Origin: Brachynemurus nebulosus
Taxonomy: Eukaryota > Arthropoda > Insecta > Neuroptera > Myrmeleontidae
DNA: 64,000 bases
Direction of reading: 5' to 3'
Assembly: GCA_035578155.1 (NCBI GenBank)
Contig: JAPWDM010000012.1
Span: 16,775,619 to 16,839,618 of the forward strand
Positions 1-13,236 of this stretch are shown in pieces (position 1 is the stretch's first letter; each line of letters opens with the position of its first letter). The notes under the pieces are model-generated. The model searched no databases, had not been told where the DNA came from, and was given only the letters and a program-made list of their open reading frames with translations. The translations under genes were made by a program, and so were the position numbers.

Positions 1-826
1 GAACATATTCAATTTTGTACGGTAAAAATATAAAAATTATAATTAATCATAGAAAATTTAAAGGATAGAATGTTCTTTCCGTAATATTAGCTCCGTAAAA
101 TTTGTAAAACAGCACAGTAAAAAGTTCCATTGCCGATAGTTTAATTGTTTTTCTTACAAAAATTACCATGCTGTCTTATAATATTTCAAATGATATCTGC
201 TAATAGTAGAAAGAAAGAAAGAGAAGGTATCAACGCTGTCACATAGCGAGGCAGGCTGTAGGAGTTATCAACACAATCATACATGAAGGTCACATAGCCA
301 GGCTGGTGTGGCAAGTAACATAGCCAGGCTGGTCACTGCTGGTGTGGTGTCGTGTGCAAACAGTATTCATTAGAATGTCTTACAGGACGGATGGTCATCG
401 TTTAATTCATCATTTTGTTACTTCACTATATTCAGTATTAGAATATATTGTTGCCAATCATTTTGTATGCATCATAAAGAATCGAAGGTCGGAAAAGATC
501 GATTGTTCCTCAGTGCGTACAGCCCAAACAACATAAGGTTGCGGGTCAAATGCGCAAATGAAAGAGTACGACAACAAGAATTAAACTATAACATATAGGT
601 ATGCATAAGAGTGTGATAGTAGTTGTGTTAGCACATTAAATTTTATCATGCTAGCACAACAATTTTTATGAAGCCATGACTAATACTTTTGATGTTTAAA
701 TTTAATAATATTTACATAATCGTAAAATATTTTTTAGTTTGGTCGTCGATCGCGCACGCATTATAAGAGAGAATGGTAATTTTTCTGAAATTTTATCTAC
801 AAAAATTATATGATTTTTCTCTCCGT
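1..826. repeat. R3-family non-autonomous DNA transposon, right part
   Basis: The sequence from base 1 matches the R3 copies at 8,476 and 18,919 almost base for base, so the left end lies outside the window. It ends with TTTTTCTCTCCGT at 826, the inverse of the ACGGAGAGAAAA start seen in the other copies. GTAC follows and is a candidate 4-bp target duplication. The open frames inside are short and not conserved between copies. Confidence 0.75.
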
Positions 827-1612
827 GTACTAATAGTACCTAAGTTTCTTTACAATTTTGATAAATTGATCAGGAATTAGAATTTCAGGGTTTAGACCAT
901 ATATGCGTGTACTTCAGAATTGAAATAGATATGTACCTACTATAAATTACAACTGAAATCTTCACCATTAAATCCAAAGCAAAAGAATTTTGATGCAATG
1001 TACAAGGAGTTTTAAATCATAAATTTAAACTATAGAAACTAGTTAGTTTCAGAAAGAAAATCGTATTTGATAATCAAATTCTGATAGTTCGACAACAGAA
1101 ATGATAGATTTACCACACGAGAACTGAGTACAATGAGCTTTCTGATTACACTGCCAACAAAGGAGGGAAGGGGGACACATTCGTAATAGATTGTGATTCA
1201 AAAAAATAAAAGAAACCAATCGACATTATTTGACATTTTAAATAATTACAAAAAATTAACATTAAAAGTTAAGTAATAAGGAAAACAAGGAGTACATTCC
1301 ATGCACCGAGCGTTAACTTACGTTTGCACATGCAGATTAACTCCCATTATTCTGATTTTGTTGACATTTATAGGGGACCATATATAGCCTAACCCTCAAA
1401 TTTTCTCAAAATCTGACCGAAATTACATTAACAGTAAGTAGCAGATATCGGCATTTAATATCGGGGGCGCTATCGGCTTTTAAAAGGCAATCGAATAGTT
1501 CCGAAATTGTGTCAGTTGGTAGCAAATAGACGGACAGAAAGACAGACACCAAACCGCCTGAAAAATGTCATTTTTCGGAGAGAAAAAATTCCTGTATTTC
1601 AAGAGTGATCAC
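827..1612. other. AT-rich intergenic sequence
   Basis: I see no gene, RNA or repeat structure here that I can name. Confidence 0.5.
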
Positions 1613-1980
1613 GTCGAGCCATTACCGCCATTTTCGCGTAACCGACAAATATCAAATTTTACAAGAGAAGGATTTTTAAATATTTGTATAGCGCTTGCGA
1701 TATTTCGGCTGTCTTAATTTTATTACGCCCGAGCGTATTATTCCTATTATTTTATTAACCTTACGATAAAGATGATTATTGTCCGTTACGCTAAAATGTG
1801 CTAATGTGTTGTATTAACGATAAACTTGTTGTTTATCGTTGTTATGACACATTAATTAACGAATTTTGGAGAAAAACGTTAACACTGCTTGATCCGTTAC
1901 AGTTTAAAATGTTGCTTGCAATAAAAATCTCAATTTCGATAAAAGTGTCGCTTACGATAAATCGGCGGTAATGGCTCGAC
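1613..1980. repeat. MITE with 17-bp terminal inverted repeats
   Basis: It begins GTCGAGCCATTACCGCC and ends with the exact reverse complement GGCGGTAATGGCTCGAC, 368 bp in all. The interior is AT-rich and non-coding. I saw no convincing target-site duplication, so the superfamily is open. Confidence 0.75.
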
Positions 1981-2506
1981 ATAATGCATTCACTACTTTA
2001 CTATTGTTTCGGAACCAAAAAATATTTCACAGTGAATCAACTTTAATTTCCAATTGTATATGTGCACCACCTTCTTCCGATTCTCTCCCCGGCGTTACCA
2101 CCAGTTACCACAAAAATTATGTTATAATATTATGTGGATAAGATGTGGGTAAATCAGAATAAGCCTGTATCCATTATTTTATGTTTCGGTGCGTTATACA
2201 TATATTATTGAATCAAAGGCACAGAACATATCCATCCATATACAAGCAACACACAGAGGAATGTCTGTATCATAGATATACAAGATCTAAATTTCCTGTT
2301 TTATAACTATCGTGCTCGCTGTTGCCGGCAAATGACGTGGGCACCGCTACTCCTATACCAAACGATTATCATACATAAAACCAAAACATATCATTTGTAT
2401 CTACACAAACATGTGAATGTGTTTTTGCAAGTGCTGTATGTATGACTGGGCACCTTGCATATATGTAGTATGTACTGTCATGGCCGATCTATGTGACTAA
2501 CAACCA
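1981..2506. other. Intergenic sequence
   Basis: No feature recognised. Confidence 0.5.
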
Positions 2507-2746
2507 CACTCAGTGAAAAAACAACTTAATATCAATAAAAACCATATTGATTCAGTGTAAAACATTAACGAAAGTCTAGTAATGTTGAAATTTATTGTTT
2601 CAATGTAGAAAAACTTTATTTCAAAGTTAAATAATATTGATTAAGACAAAAGTTCCCTATTATTTCAATACAATTTTTTTTAAGTTGTACATTATTGAAA
2701 CAATAATGATCGTATTTAATTTTAAGTTGTGATTTTTCTCTCAGTG
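2507..2746. repeat. Small MITE, termini CACTCAGTGAAAAA
   Basis: The 240-bp segment starts CACTCAGTGAAAAAACAACT and ends AAGTTGTGATTTTTCTCTCAGTG, an imperfect inverted repeat of about 22 bp. It is non-coding. Confidence 0.6.
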
Positions 2747-4102
2747 CAACAATTTAAAAAAAAAATTTATTTATTTTAAGAATGAAATCCCTTTATTTTG
2801 AGAATTTTTACACTTAAGGTAAATCGATCACTTGAAATTTTCCAAGTTTAGAATTTGAAATTTTAGTATATTATAGAGAAAGATATAATGCATTCACTGA
2901 CACTATTTTGAATAATTTCTGACGTGTAGTCTAGAAAAAATAAATTTTCAAAGTTAGAATTCTTAACGTACGAGTTAATGCAAAAGTATGATTGAAGATG
3001 AATGAGAGGTATATATTTAAATAAGTTATGTCATTAAAAAAATAATTTTAAGATTTAAAAAACTGAAAATTTTTTTCTTTTATGTTTTTGAATCATTAAA
3101 AAACTATTTTGTTTAATATTGGACGTTTAATTATTGTAATAAATAGAAAAAAAACTACAAAAATATCATTTTATACTAATACACCCATAATAGGTTTGTG
3201 TATGTATTAGTTATTATATGTGCGTACTTGTCAACTACCAGACTCAAATTCATTACTTTTAAAATTATTAAAATTAGAAGATTGAACAATAATAAAATAT
3301 TAATTAACTTATTTTTCTACACATAAATTATATTTATTTGTAGAGAAAAAAATAGACTTTGTAATTTATTTGTCAGTAGTAATCGATTCACCTTAATTAC
3401 GGCACACTTCATATTTTTTTTCTGTTTAAATTTCACGAGTTGATTAAAAAAAACAAAAAAACAATGATACTAAAAACGATGTGACTCTTATGACGAACAG
3501 TAACAGATTAGATCAGAAGCGGTGTAAATTGACACAACATTGCATCTTACGAACGACAGATTTTTATATGTAGGTACATTACTTCTATAGTGTTCTGTGG
3601 TGTGTCGATCGTAGCAGGCAGATTGTGAGGGAGAGATAAAATTATATATGTACGTTCAATGTTAACTTCTTAACCTAGTTAAATATATTTTATTTTAACT
3701 TTCATACAACTGGGACGGCAGCAGCTTCTCTGTTCGATCGATGCCCATACATACACACAATAAGTATACCTAGATACGTACAGGCAGCGTGATCGTGATC
3801 GCAAGCGTGACTTTAATGTGTGTGTGCCTATTTAATTCAAAATACACATTGGGGCTTTTCAATATTCACAAAGTTTACGATAATTTTCGTTTGAAATGAA
3901 AACTATCGAAACTTTACTTTTTCCATACGCAGCTGCGGATATACATAACAAAACAGATCACTGATCAACAAAATATATAAATACGATAAGGTGGTTATAG
4001 ATGTCCGTATCCGCATTCGCACCCGCAACCGCATTGCGGGATATCTGTATCCATTTGTTACTTCAGGACGCCATGATCAAAAAGGGCGCAACAGAAAAAG
4101 TG
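2747..4102. other. AT-rich intergenic sequence
   Basis: Long A and T runs and no credible coding frame. Nothing recognised. Confidence 0.5.
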
Positions 4103-4934
4103 CACAGTAAAAAAATTTGTGTTCTGCGTAAAAAAATACTAGTGGTTAAAATTTTTGTGTTAAATAAGTAACACAACCCTGTGTTAATGTAATATTTAGT
4201 ATTTGTGTTAAATTAAAATATTAACAGAAATTTCGATTTAACAGAATAAAAATGTTAATCTATTTTGAACAAAAAAAATTAACACAATGTTTGTGTAAAG
4301 GAAAATAATGTTATAAGTACGCTGTTTTTTGTGTACTTCCACACAAAAATTGTGTCATACGTATACAAAACTAGTGTTCTTTATTTTGAATGTATATTAT
4401 ATAATACAATCTTAAGTAAGCTTACATGATTTTTTGTAACTGAATTTGTAACAAAATAACCTTAAAATGTAAGAAAATTGTTTTACTTTTAAACGTTTAA
4501 TAAAACTATATTCGTTAATAACTCAAAAAACTTATAATTTTTCGGCTTTGTTTAATAATAAGAACTACTCTCATCTTTTTTATTATATATATTTTGATAG
4601 ACAAATATGGACACAAGTAAGAATTATTACAACGAACTGACTGACTTTGTGTGCTTTGAGTCTCATTTATAATAATATGTGAACAAAATCGTTATAATTC
4701 TTGACGACTTTCAAATATCTTCAGTGGAATTAAAATATTGAATAGTTTAACAACTAACTCGGATAAATCTGAAAAATTAACACAAAATATATGTCCTCTT
4801 GTGTGTTAAATATTGACACAAATCTTGTGTAAAGATTTGACACATATGCTTTGTGTTAAAATAACACAAAAAATTGAATGGACCGTTCTGGACATGTGAA
4901 ATGTGTTAATTTTAACACAAATTTTTTCACTGTG
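4103..4934. repeat. R5-family MITE, full copy
   Basis: It starts CACAGTAAAAAAATTTGTGT and ends ACACAAATTTTTTCACTGTG, an inverted repeat of about 20 bp. Internal blocks such as TTTTTTGTAACTGAATTTGT recur in the copies at 12,821 and 58,642. It is non-coding and rich in TGTGTTA motifs in both orientations, so the ends can fold back. Confidence 0.75.
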
Positions 4935-5950
4935 TCTAGACGCAAGAAAGGCAAGTGAAAATTTTAAAAAAGTGTGAATTTTGTAAAAAAAAAATGTTTT
5001 ATGAAAAGGCAAAATTATGAAATTAATCAACTTTATTTGGATAATATTAAAAATTTCAACATTTTTAAACTTTACACACCTTTTCTAGTCTTCATTCTCG
5101 TCACTCCAATATCCTTCAACACCTGCATCCATTAAAAATTTTCTGAAGTCGAACGCGACTCTTCGAGTAGTATGATCCTGATATCTGTTGTAACCTAAAT
5201 ACCAGATTACGGAGGCAATATAAGCGCAACAACCAACAAGTCTTTCCCCTAATTTGTACTGAAAGAACCCGGGGGGGGGGGGGGTTGTACTCTATCCAAA
5301 GGGAGTATATTTTGGAAGCTATGTGCCCTAAGACTGAATTTTTATTCTCAAAATATTACTCGATTCTTTATGCAAAAATATTTTATAAAGACCTTGGTCA
5401 TCTATGTAAAAGTGGGAAATTTCCATTTTTGTCACTTCTATACGCCGTCAAAACGACGAAGTGACGTGTTCCAACAAGTTTGTGTCGTGGTGGCACTTCA
5501 ATAAATTTATTTTATGGATTTATATGATGATCAATTTTTTAATTGTAAAATAATTTTATTTGTGTTTACCTATGAGCCCAACGTGGAAACAACGTAGTTT
5601 TTAAATAAATTGTACAGTAACATGAGAACATTAAAATAACATAAAAAAGAAACTGTTTCCTCCATGCGCTCTATATAAAAAAATTGAAATGTTATCGAAA
5701 ATGTGTCATTTTGAACGAAAATCACAGTTAGACCAAAGTTTGGCGTCCCACAGGTAATACCAATTGTAGTTTTTTTTTTCTTTTATATACATATTTTCTT
5801 GTCAGGCATATAGTCTACTTTCAAGATATATTATAAAGAAAACATTAAATCGTTGACATTTTTTTTTTCGTCACTTTGGGGCGGAAATAACACCTTATCG
5901 ATACCCCTACTTTTTTCATAGATGTATTTGTCACAATTCTTCGAATATAA
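4935..5950. other. Intergenic sequence with a G homopolymer
   Basis: A run of about 15 G residues lies at 5,270-5,284, striking in such AT-rich DNA. Nothing else is recognised. Confidence 0.5.
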
Positions 5951-6353
5951 ACATGAAATAAAATGTTCCCATGTGTAAATTAATGCTTTATCTTGTTTAG
6001 AAAAGCAACTTCAAAGGAGACCGTGAGGGTTTCGGTCACGATCCATTGCTTAAATAGTTTTTTCTTAAGGACTCTCCACACTCTCGCCGAGGTTGGACGA
6101 GTCGAGAATGTAGAGGGTCGTTTCGTTGTACCTCGCGGTTGGTGTTATAATGCTATTTATATGCCTCAGCCAACCTCAGCGAGGAACTTGTCGAGGAACC
6201 TCATCCAACTTCGGCGAGAATGTGGCGGTTCCTTTACAGTCTGAAGCGAACTATGTTGTTTATAACTATTTATGAAGTTTTTGAATATTTTTTCTTTTTT
6301 TGTGCAATTTTTTATCCGGTGGACAGAGACCGCAAAAAGAAAGTTCAGCTGTA
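5951..6353. repeat. R2-family element, partial and interrupted
   Basis: Segments 5,951-6,020 and about 6,235-6,353 match the right half of the full R2 copy at 57,569-58,126. The right end reads TTCAGCTGTA. A small fold-back insertion separates the two halves. Confidence 0.6.
6065..6228. repeat. Small fold-back MITE inside R2
   Basis: The left end CTCGCCGAGGTTGGACGAG is matched by CTCATCCAACTTCGGCGAG near the right end, an imperfect inverted repeat of about 25 bp. It is GC-richer than its surroundings and sits between two R2 halves. Confidence 0.6.
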
Positions 6354-6551
6354 CCTTGATACTTAAGATACTAGCACTTATAACAGGTTTCCAGAAGATA
6401 GGTAAGTATGAAAAAATATAAATTAATATTCCGCGTAAAAAAATAGGTTTTTAAGGGGTAGAGTTTAATAAGATTTCAAAATTATTGTTACGAAGGTCAG
6501 ATAAAATCCAGCTGACAGATCTGGAATTATTATATAGTTTAATTAGACATT
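6354..6551. other. Short intergenic stretch
   Basis: No feature recognised. Confidence 0.4.
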
Positions 6552-7452
6552 ACGAGGGAGGTTTACTCCAGAGTCCTCAAAAATTATGTATTTTTCTAGA
6601 ATTTTTTTCTCAAGAACGGAAGTAACAATCAATTTTAAATTTTGTTCACATATTTATTAAGTATTATAAACTACACAAAAGAAATTTTTCAAGGAAAAAT
6701 ATAAAAAAGTGTCCATTTTATAGATAGTGCAGTGTGACGATCTGAAAATCCAATGCCTTGTTGGTGGACATCTTAGCGCCGGTCATAAACCACCGAAATC
6801 CAAAAACAAAAAAGATTTATAAAATATATGAAGAGTACCGGCACCTCCACCTATAATATCAATAAATTGCTGAAAGGAAAAAAATTCCGATGTTTGAACT
6901 TTTGATTACGATTTTTGTCTTATTTTTCGCTCTTTAAAGTAAATTTAAAAATAAAGAAATATTGAAAGTGTATCGAACTTAGGTAGAGGTGCTGAAGAAT
7001 TGAATTATCTTTAAAATAAAAAATTTAAAAAATGGGTCCATCGAATAGTTTTTTAGTTATCGTGTCCATCAGTTCCAAAAATGTAGTTCCGAGATATTAT
7101 AAAATATATATAAAGAAACGTATTTTCAAAATTTTATATTTAATACTCATTATTGCGTGAACTACGTTTTTTTGAATTTTTTTTTTTATAGAAAGCTGGA
7201 TTCGGTTAATGTGCAAGAATCTTGTTTTTAAATTATTTTCAGTAAAATCACTTTGGGAACATATTCTACACATAATTTGCTATAAATTTCGGCAAAAAAA
7301 AATCGATTTTTTTTTATTAAATCTCAAGTAAACCTTCCCTTAAATTACTTTCAGCAAAATCACTTTGGAAACATATTCTACACATAATTAGCTACCAATT
7401 TCTGCAAAAAAAATCGATTTTTTTAACGACTCTCAAGTAAACCTTCCCTTAA
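6552..7452. repeat. R1-family MITE, diverged copy
   Basis: It starts GGGAGGTTTACTCCAGAG and ends CTCAAGTAAACCTTCCCTTAA. It matches the copies at 38,617, 44,802 and, inverted, 59,687 over its length. The right part carries an internal duplication of about 90 bp containing AATCGATTTTTT and AAGTAAACCTTCCCTTAA. The target site is less clear here than in the other copies. Confidence 0.75.
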
Positions 7453-8475
7453 GGTTGAAACCAACAACAATTGTAAATTTTCCGTTGAAAATTTTTGGAA
7501 AATCGATTCTGTAATTACGTCTTAGAAAATATAATTCTTATCCATAAAACAAACGCATTATTTTAATGTATTTTATTGGTCAATTTCGTTAACACGATAA
7601 AAAGAAAAAAATGTTACAATAAAAACACATCACAGAAACGTGACTAGTTAATGCAAGTTTTACTTATTTCCATCGTTTTTCATCGATTTTCCCATTTACA
7701 CGATCGTTGTATTAAGCAAACACAGACGATATTTTGTTCAGATGTTTTTGTGATTTGGACAATAATCATATTCTTTGAATTACACTCTTATCATTTTTCG
7801 TGAGTAGTTTTCAAAAACAAGATGTTAAATTTCAAATTTCACTATCGTTAGCAATAATTTTTTTCCTTTTCGGCTCTTTTTTGTTTTTCTTTTCGCTGTG
7901 TATTTTGTTTCTTATAGATGACAAAACAATAGAGTATCATTGTATATTAGAAAACAATCGAAAGGCACGGAGGTATTATGATGTCATCATTATTGTCATC
8001 ATTTAAAATATGGATCGTTTTAAGAAAATATGTTTAATAAATGGTGTAATGAAATTTTCAAGTTAATAGTTATAAATATACAAACGCATTCTATTTTGGA
8101 ATGCTTTATAAATTTTTTTAAAATTCTTTCTAAGAATGGCAAGAATGATAAAATAACAGAAAAGTGTGTCAGTTTTTCTCGGCTTTAGCTTTGTGTAAAA
8201 GAAAATTTTTATTAAAAATAAACATATACATATATTCGCGTTCTTCTTTGTGCATATATAGATACGTTTGTAAGTTGTTTTTCTAACATAAATACATATC
8301 GTAGGAGATTTTGTCAAAAATTCCACGAATCCCTTAAACAGATTTCACGGTATGAGAATATTAAAAATAGCCAGTGGCTCTATATGTATAAGAAAGATAA
8401 TGCTTATTTTTGCAATTTTGAATTAAAAAAAGTTGATTTGATGATAATGTCCATCTAGAATTCTAGACAGTGTAC
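7453..8475. other. AT-rich intergenic sequence
   Basis: Open frames at 7,800-8,006 and 8,063-8,326 are low-complexity, hydrophobic or lysine-rich, and match nothing I know. I treat them as chance frames. Confidence 0.5.
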
Positions 8476-9205
8476 ACGGAGAGAAAATTCATATAAAAAT
8501 TATTGTGCTCAGCACTACAATCGACGTGTAAAAGGCGAACATATTCAATTTTGTACGGTAACAATATAAAAATTATAATTAATCATAGAAAATTTAAAGG
8601 ATAGAATATTGTTTTCGTAATATTAGCTCCGTAAAATTTGTAAAACAGCACAGTAAGAAGTTCCATTGCCGACAAAAAAATATTTTTTAATTGTTTTTCT
8701 TACAAAAATTACCATGCTGTATTATAATATTTGAAATGCTATCTGCTAATAGTAGAAAGAAAAAAAGAGAAAGAAGGTTGTGTGTGTTGTGAACGCTGTT
8801 GAAATGTACCTCACTCATAGCAAGTCACATAGCCAACCATAGGTTTGGACGACCAACTTGGTCGGACGGGTCGGACCAAGCACCTTGATTCATTAGACTG
8901 TCTTACAAGCAGCAAGCAGTATTCATTACACTGTGTCAGAGGACGGGGATGTCACCGTTTAATTCATCATTTTGTTACTTCACTATCTTTAGTATTAGAA
9001 TAGGTATATTGTTGGCAATCATTTTTGTATGCATCATAAAGTTCTTACAGGTTCGAAGTTTTTACAGGTACCGCCCAAGCAACATAAGGTTGCGGGTCAG
9101 ATGCGCAAATGAAAGAGTACGACAACAAGAATTAAACTATAACATATATGCATAAGAGTGTGATAAAAGTTGTGTTAGCACATTAAATTTTACCATGCTA
9201 GCACA
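8476..9205. repeat. R3-family element, 3' truncated
   Basis: It begins ACGGAGAGAAAATTCATA, preceded by GTAC, and follows the R3 consensus to about 9,205. There it breaks off within the stretch that reads TAGCACAACAATTTTTATG in other copies. The terminal inverted repeat at the right is missing. Confidence 0.7.
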
Positions 9206-11291
9206 TGGTAGCGCTGGTACATATTTATCGCGCCTGAAAAATAAAAAATATTGCAAAATACATACTTTAGTTCTTCACAATAAAGATTAAGGTATCACAA
9301 CTATAAGTCCTAAGAGAGTAAAAATACTTTTGCTCTCGCTTCTAAGCCAATCAGTAGGTACCTAGAATTTATAGAAGATCACTAATCAGCAAGCGAAATT
9401 TAATTTAAATTGAACAGGGCTGTTAGATAATGAATTAGATAGGTACATATTTTAAACACATAAAACATACAATGTTATTTTCAACAATTGAAAAGGATGT
9501 TTCTAATTTCGAAATTGAAATTTTTATTGAGACATTTCACTGATAAGAGATCAAATGTGGAACAAATTGTTTTGGACAATTTTTCATATTTTTTAGAATA
9601 GTTATAGCGACTTGAAATGAAGCAAAATCATGTGCAGAACTTCATAAATATTAGTTTTATGGCAAAAATAGAAAGACCTTGATTCCATGATTGTTGGTAT
9701 TATACCATAGAGTACGAAACAGTTTTGATTTAAACAAAATCTGACCAGATTATCAGATGACAAGTAATATATGGAGAACAAGATGCAAATTTCAAGCACC
9801 TAATTTTGGTCACTCCACATCGCGATTGTAGAGTGCAAACCGATGCATCCGTTTGAACCTGGTCCAGATTTTTTTACGAAAACACTAATGGAAAACCACA
9901 AATAATTCACTAATTTTCAAGAACTTTAAAAATTTACTTTGGGAAAATTAAGACAGTATCTACCATATGCCATATAATAAGAGACCATAAACCTGAACGG
10001 TACAGTAAAACATGTCTATAATGTGTATTTTATCCACTAAACGTATTATATTATGATAGTGTGAAAAAACAGTCCATATTACCCCATATACATATATTTA
10101 TATGGATAATTTGGCACATGGCCAATCGTACAGCCGGGAGACGAGAGACGATGGACGGTATGTGAGGTTGAAATTTATATTATCAGACGACGATGCTAGT
10201 TCAAACATTTTGTAATTTAATATCGCAGTCCACATGACGTACAATAGCAGTAAGTAGTATTTTTTATTCCTACAAAAAAAAATGTTAGTTTTATTTAAGG
10301 AATCGTTTGAGATTTTATCATATGAAATTATCATATAACAAATTTATATGATAAATATACACAAATTTATTTGCTAGTTATACATATTATATAAAATTAG
10401 AAAAAAAAGTATATGTTACTAAAAAAAATAGGTTAACGATTTTATTAGATTGATAATATAGATAAATTTTCGGGTTGTATACCTAAAATTTAGAAAAAAA
10501 ATTTGCAGAAATTTTCAGTTCTGTTTTTATTTTTGAAATCTGCTGAAAGAGAGAAGCCGATAAGGGATGATTAGGGTGTGAGTAGCCGATAAGGGATTTA
10601 TATATAAGCATTTATGAATAATAGCCGAAAAAAATTCAATGAGAATTATTATTCCGTTCAAAGATTATAGAGAATCAGAATTTATTTTGTGATTTTAGGG
10701 GTACAGGTATGGATGTATTTTTAACGAGAGTTGCTGCAAATTGAAATTTCTACAAATTTTTCGTAAGTTATCCCCACCTACGATTGCCGATTGGAAGTAG
10801 ATATATTATAATTTCCTTCTTTACTGCAAAAATTTCAAAAATTGTTCAGTCCTAGTAACGAAGATAAGAGTCTGAGAAAAAATACACAAGAAATCAAAAT
10901 TTTTTCAAGTCACATGACATGTAAAAAAATTTTATCTTAAAATAATTGGGACTATCGTTATACTTTCCAGCCAAGTTTTATCGAATTACATAAGAAAGAA
11001 ATTCGATTTGATCAAAAATTTCTGGAGCTAACTCCAGAATTACTGATCAAAATCTGCCAAAATTTTGCTTCTCTTAAAACCCCATATACAGAAAAATTTT
11101 GAGTGTGGTTTAATTTCTCTATCCCCAGTAGATCTGGAGATACTCAAAGATTCTTAATAAAAATTTAGCTCTGAAAAATTACCCTCCACATTTTTGGTTT
11201 CCTGGATTTCCTAGGTGTAGTGGTCTGATTGTCGTACTTTGCCTCCTTATAGCCATACCTTCGCTATGTACATAGACAGGAATGTACACAG
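9206..11291. other. AT-rich intergenic sequence
   Basis: No gene or repeat boundary recognised. A short direct repeat, AGCCGATAAGGGAT, occurs twice near 10,555-10,600. Confidence 0.45.
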
Positions 11292-11812
11292 CAGTGGTTC
11301 TCTAATATTTTGGCTCGCGACCCCCTTTCGCACTTAAAAAATATTTTGAAAGACCCCCAGATATGTAGAAATGTGTAGATTACAGCGACGATTCTTTTTA
11401 TAATACACCCTGATCAGACTGAGATGCAATTATATTTCTATCTCTTTTTAAATACAAATTCAGAATATACAGGTTGATAACTATGACTTGCGATTTCGAT
11501 GTGTATGGAATACAAATGTATGTGATAATTGTTTGCGATACATTTTAGTGCAAAATATTTAATAATTAGTTAAAAATTTATACCATTATAAAAAATAAAT
11601 GTATTTCGTATTAAAAATGCATTTCATATTTAATACATGAAACATCCTGTATACAAATTATATATTCGTAGTACATGTTTAAATGAATAAAAAATATATT
11701 TCTTTCTTTCTTAAAAAGATTACAAAATATGTTTCTTTCTTTCTCGCACGTGTATTATAAAAAGAATCCTTGGTGTATGTTTAGAAATGTGTAGAAAAAG
11801 AGTACAGTTGAT
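11292..11812. repeat. Possible hAT-like left end
   Basis: CAGTGGTTCTCTAATATTTT followed by CTCGCGACCCCC resembles the well-known left ends of hAT elements that start CAGTGGTTCTCAA. I could not find the matching right end before the R2 copy at 11,813, so only a fragment is supported. Confidence 0.35.
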
Positions 11813-12311
11813 CCTTTTTTTGTGCAGTGGATAGGGACCGCATAAAAAAATCGCACAAAAACTCAAAAATATCATATACAGCTATAAAATGTATAGTTCG
11901 ATCCAGATTGTACCAAAAACCTTTTTTATGCGGTTGGTCGGGACCGCATAAAAAAGTTTCATCGAAAAAATATCACTCAAAACGCTCAAAACTTCTATAA
12001 ACAAGATCAAGCATTAATTTACACGTAGAAACATTTTTTTTCAATTTTATAATATTATGAAAATTTTGAAAAATACATATCTGTAACAAAATTAAATGAT
12101 GCAATAACTTATATTCTTATGCAATGTATTGATTAAATGCTTAAAAGCCGTTAAAAAGTATTTTTATCAAAGAAAGTTATTATAGTAATTGTTTAAGTTT
12201 CTTACTGTCTCGTGGTTTTGATTCACATTATGCATTTTAATGGCCATTTTTTACAAACCGCATGAAAAAAATCGCACAAAAAAGGACCGCATAAAAAAGA
12301 TTTCAGCTGTA
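11813..12311. repeat. R2-family mariner-like MITE
   Basis: The ends are TACAGTTGATCC and TTTCAGCTGTA, which fits termini CAG(C/T)TGA with a TA target duplication. The interior contains repeated blocks of the form GGGACCGCATAAAAAA on both strands. The copy is inverted relative to 57,569. The ends resemble Tc1/mariner or pogo-type terminal repeats. No transposase is present. Confidence 0.7.
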
Positions 12312-12820
12312 TATGATCTATAGTTAATCGTTTTTGCAATACCCGCCGCCCCCTCGCTAACAATTATTTCTCGTGACATATGACATCCAATATGAAAGCG
12401 CTTTGCCTGTACATTTCAAAAATGTCTCCCTTTAATTTTATGTCCTATTAATTTTTAATTTATGTCCAAAAGTTTGAAATTTTATTTTTAACTAACATTT
12501 TTCTTTTACATTAATTCCGTATTCTGTACCGAAAAACTGTCTGTTTAAAAAAAAATTCATAATGATTTAAATAATGACTCTTATTTTAGATTGTCAAGGA
12601 CGATAGCCTTGCAGTCCATATGGATGGGCTACTTATTACACCGATAAATAAATTAGTAGGCTCTGTCTGAGTCAATAGACACTATACGCTAAAATATTCA
12701 TTAAATTCCTACATACCAATATACAATCACATAACCCCAACAATATAATATTACAGCCGTCACTCGAGTTATTGACGATTTAACTTATTACTACTGATCG
12801 TAGTTTAAGGGGGGGGGGGA
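12312..12820. other. Intergenic sequence
   Basis: Apart from a G10 run at about 12,811 nothing is recognised. Confidence 0.45.
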
Positions 12821-13236
12821 GATTTTTTGTAACTGAATCTGTAACAAAACAACCTTAAAATGTAAGAGAATTGTTTCATTTTTAAACGTTTAATAAAACT
12901 ATATTCGTCAGTAACTGAAAAAACTTACAATTTTTCGGTTTTGTTAAATAATAAGAACTACTCTCATCTTTTTTATTATATTTATTTTGGTAGATATATA
13001 TTCGAATGTAAGTTACGTACTTATAACATCCTTTTGCTTTACACAAAGATTGTGTTACTTCTTTGTTGTTCAAAACAGGTTAACATTTTTATTCTGTTAA
13101 ATCGAAATTTGTGTTAATATTTTAATTTAGCACAAAACACGAAATGTTACATTAACGCAGGGTTGTGTTACTTATTTAACACAAAAATTTTAACCATTAG
13201 TTTTTTTTTACGCAGAACACAAATTTTTTTACTGTG
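12821..13236. repeat. R5-family MITE, partial, inverted copy
   Basis: It matches the R5 copy at 4,103 in opposite orientation and ends AATTTTTTTACTGTG at 13,236. The block with TTGTAACTGAATCTGTAAC marks its left limit. Confidence 0.65.

Noticed and set aside
1..536. 64-codon frame at 342-536
   Set aside because: It lies inside a non-coding R3 element and is not conserved in the copies at 8,476 and 18,919.
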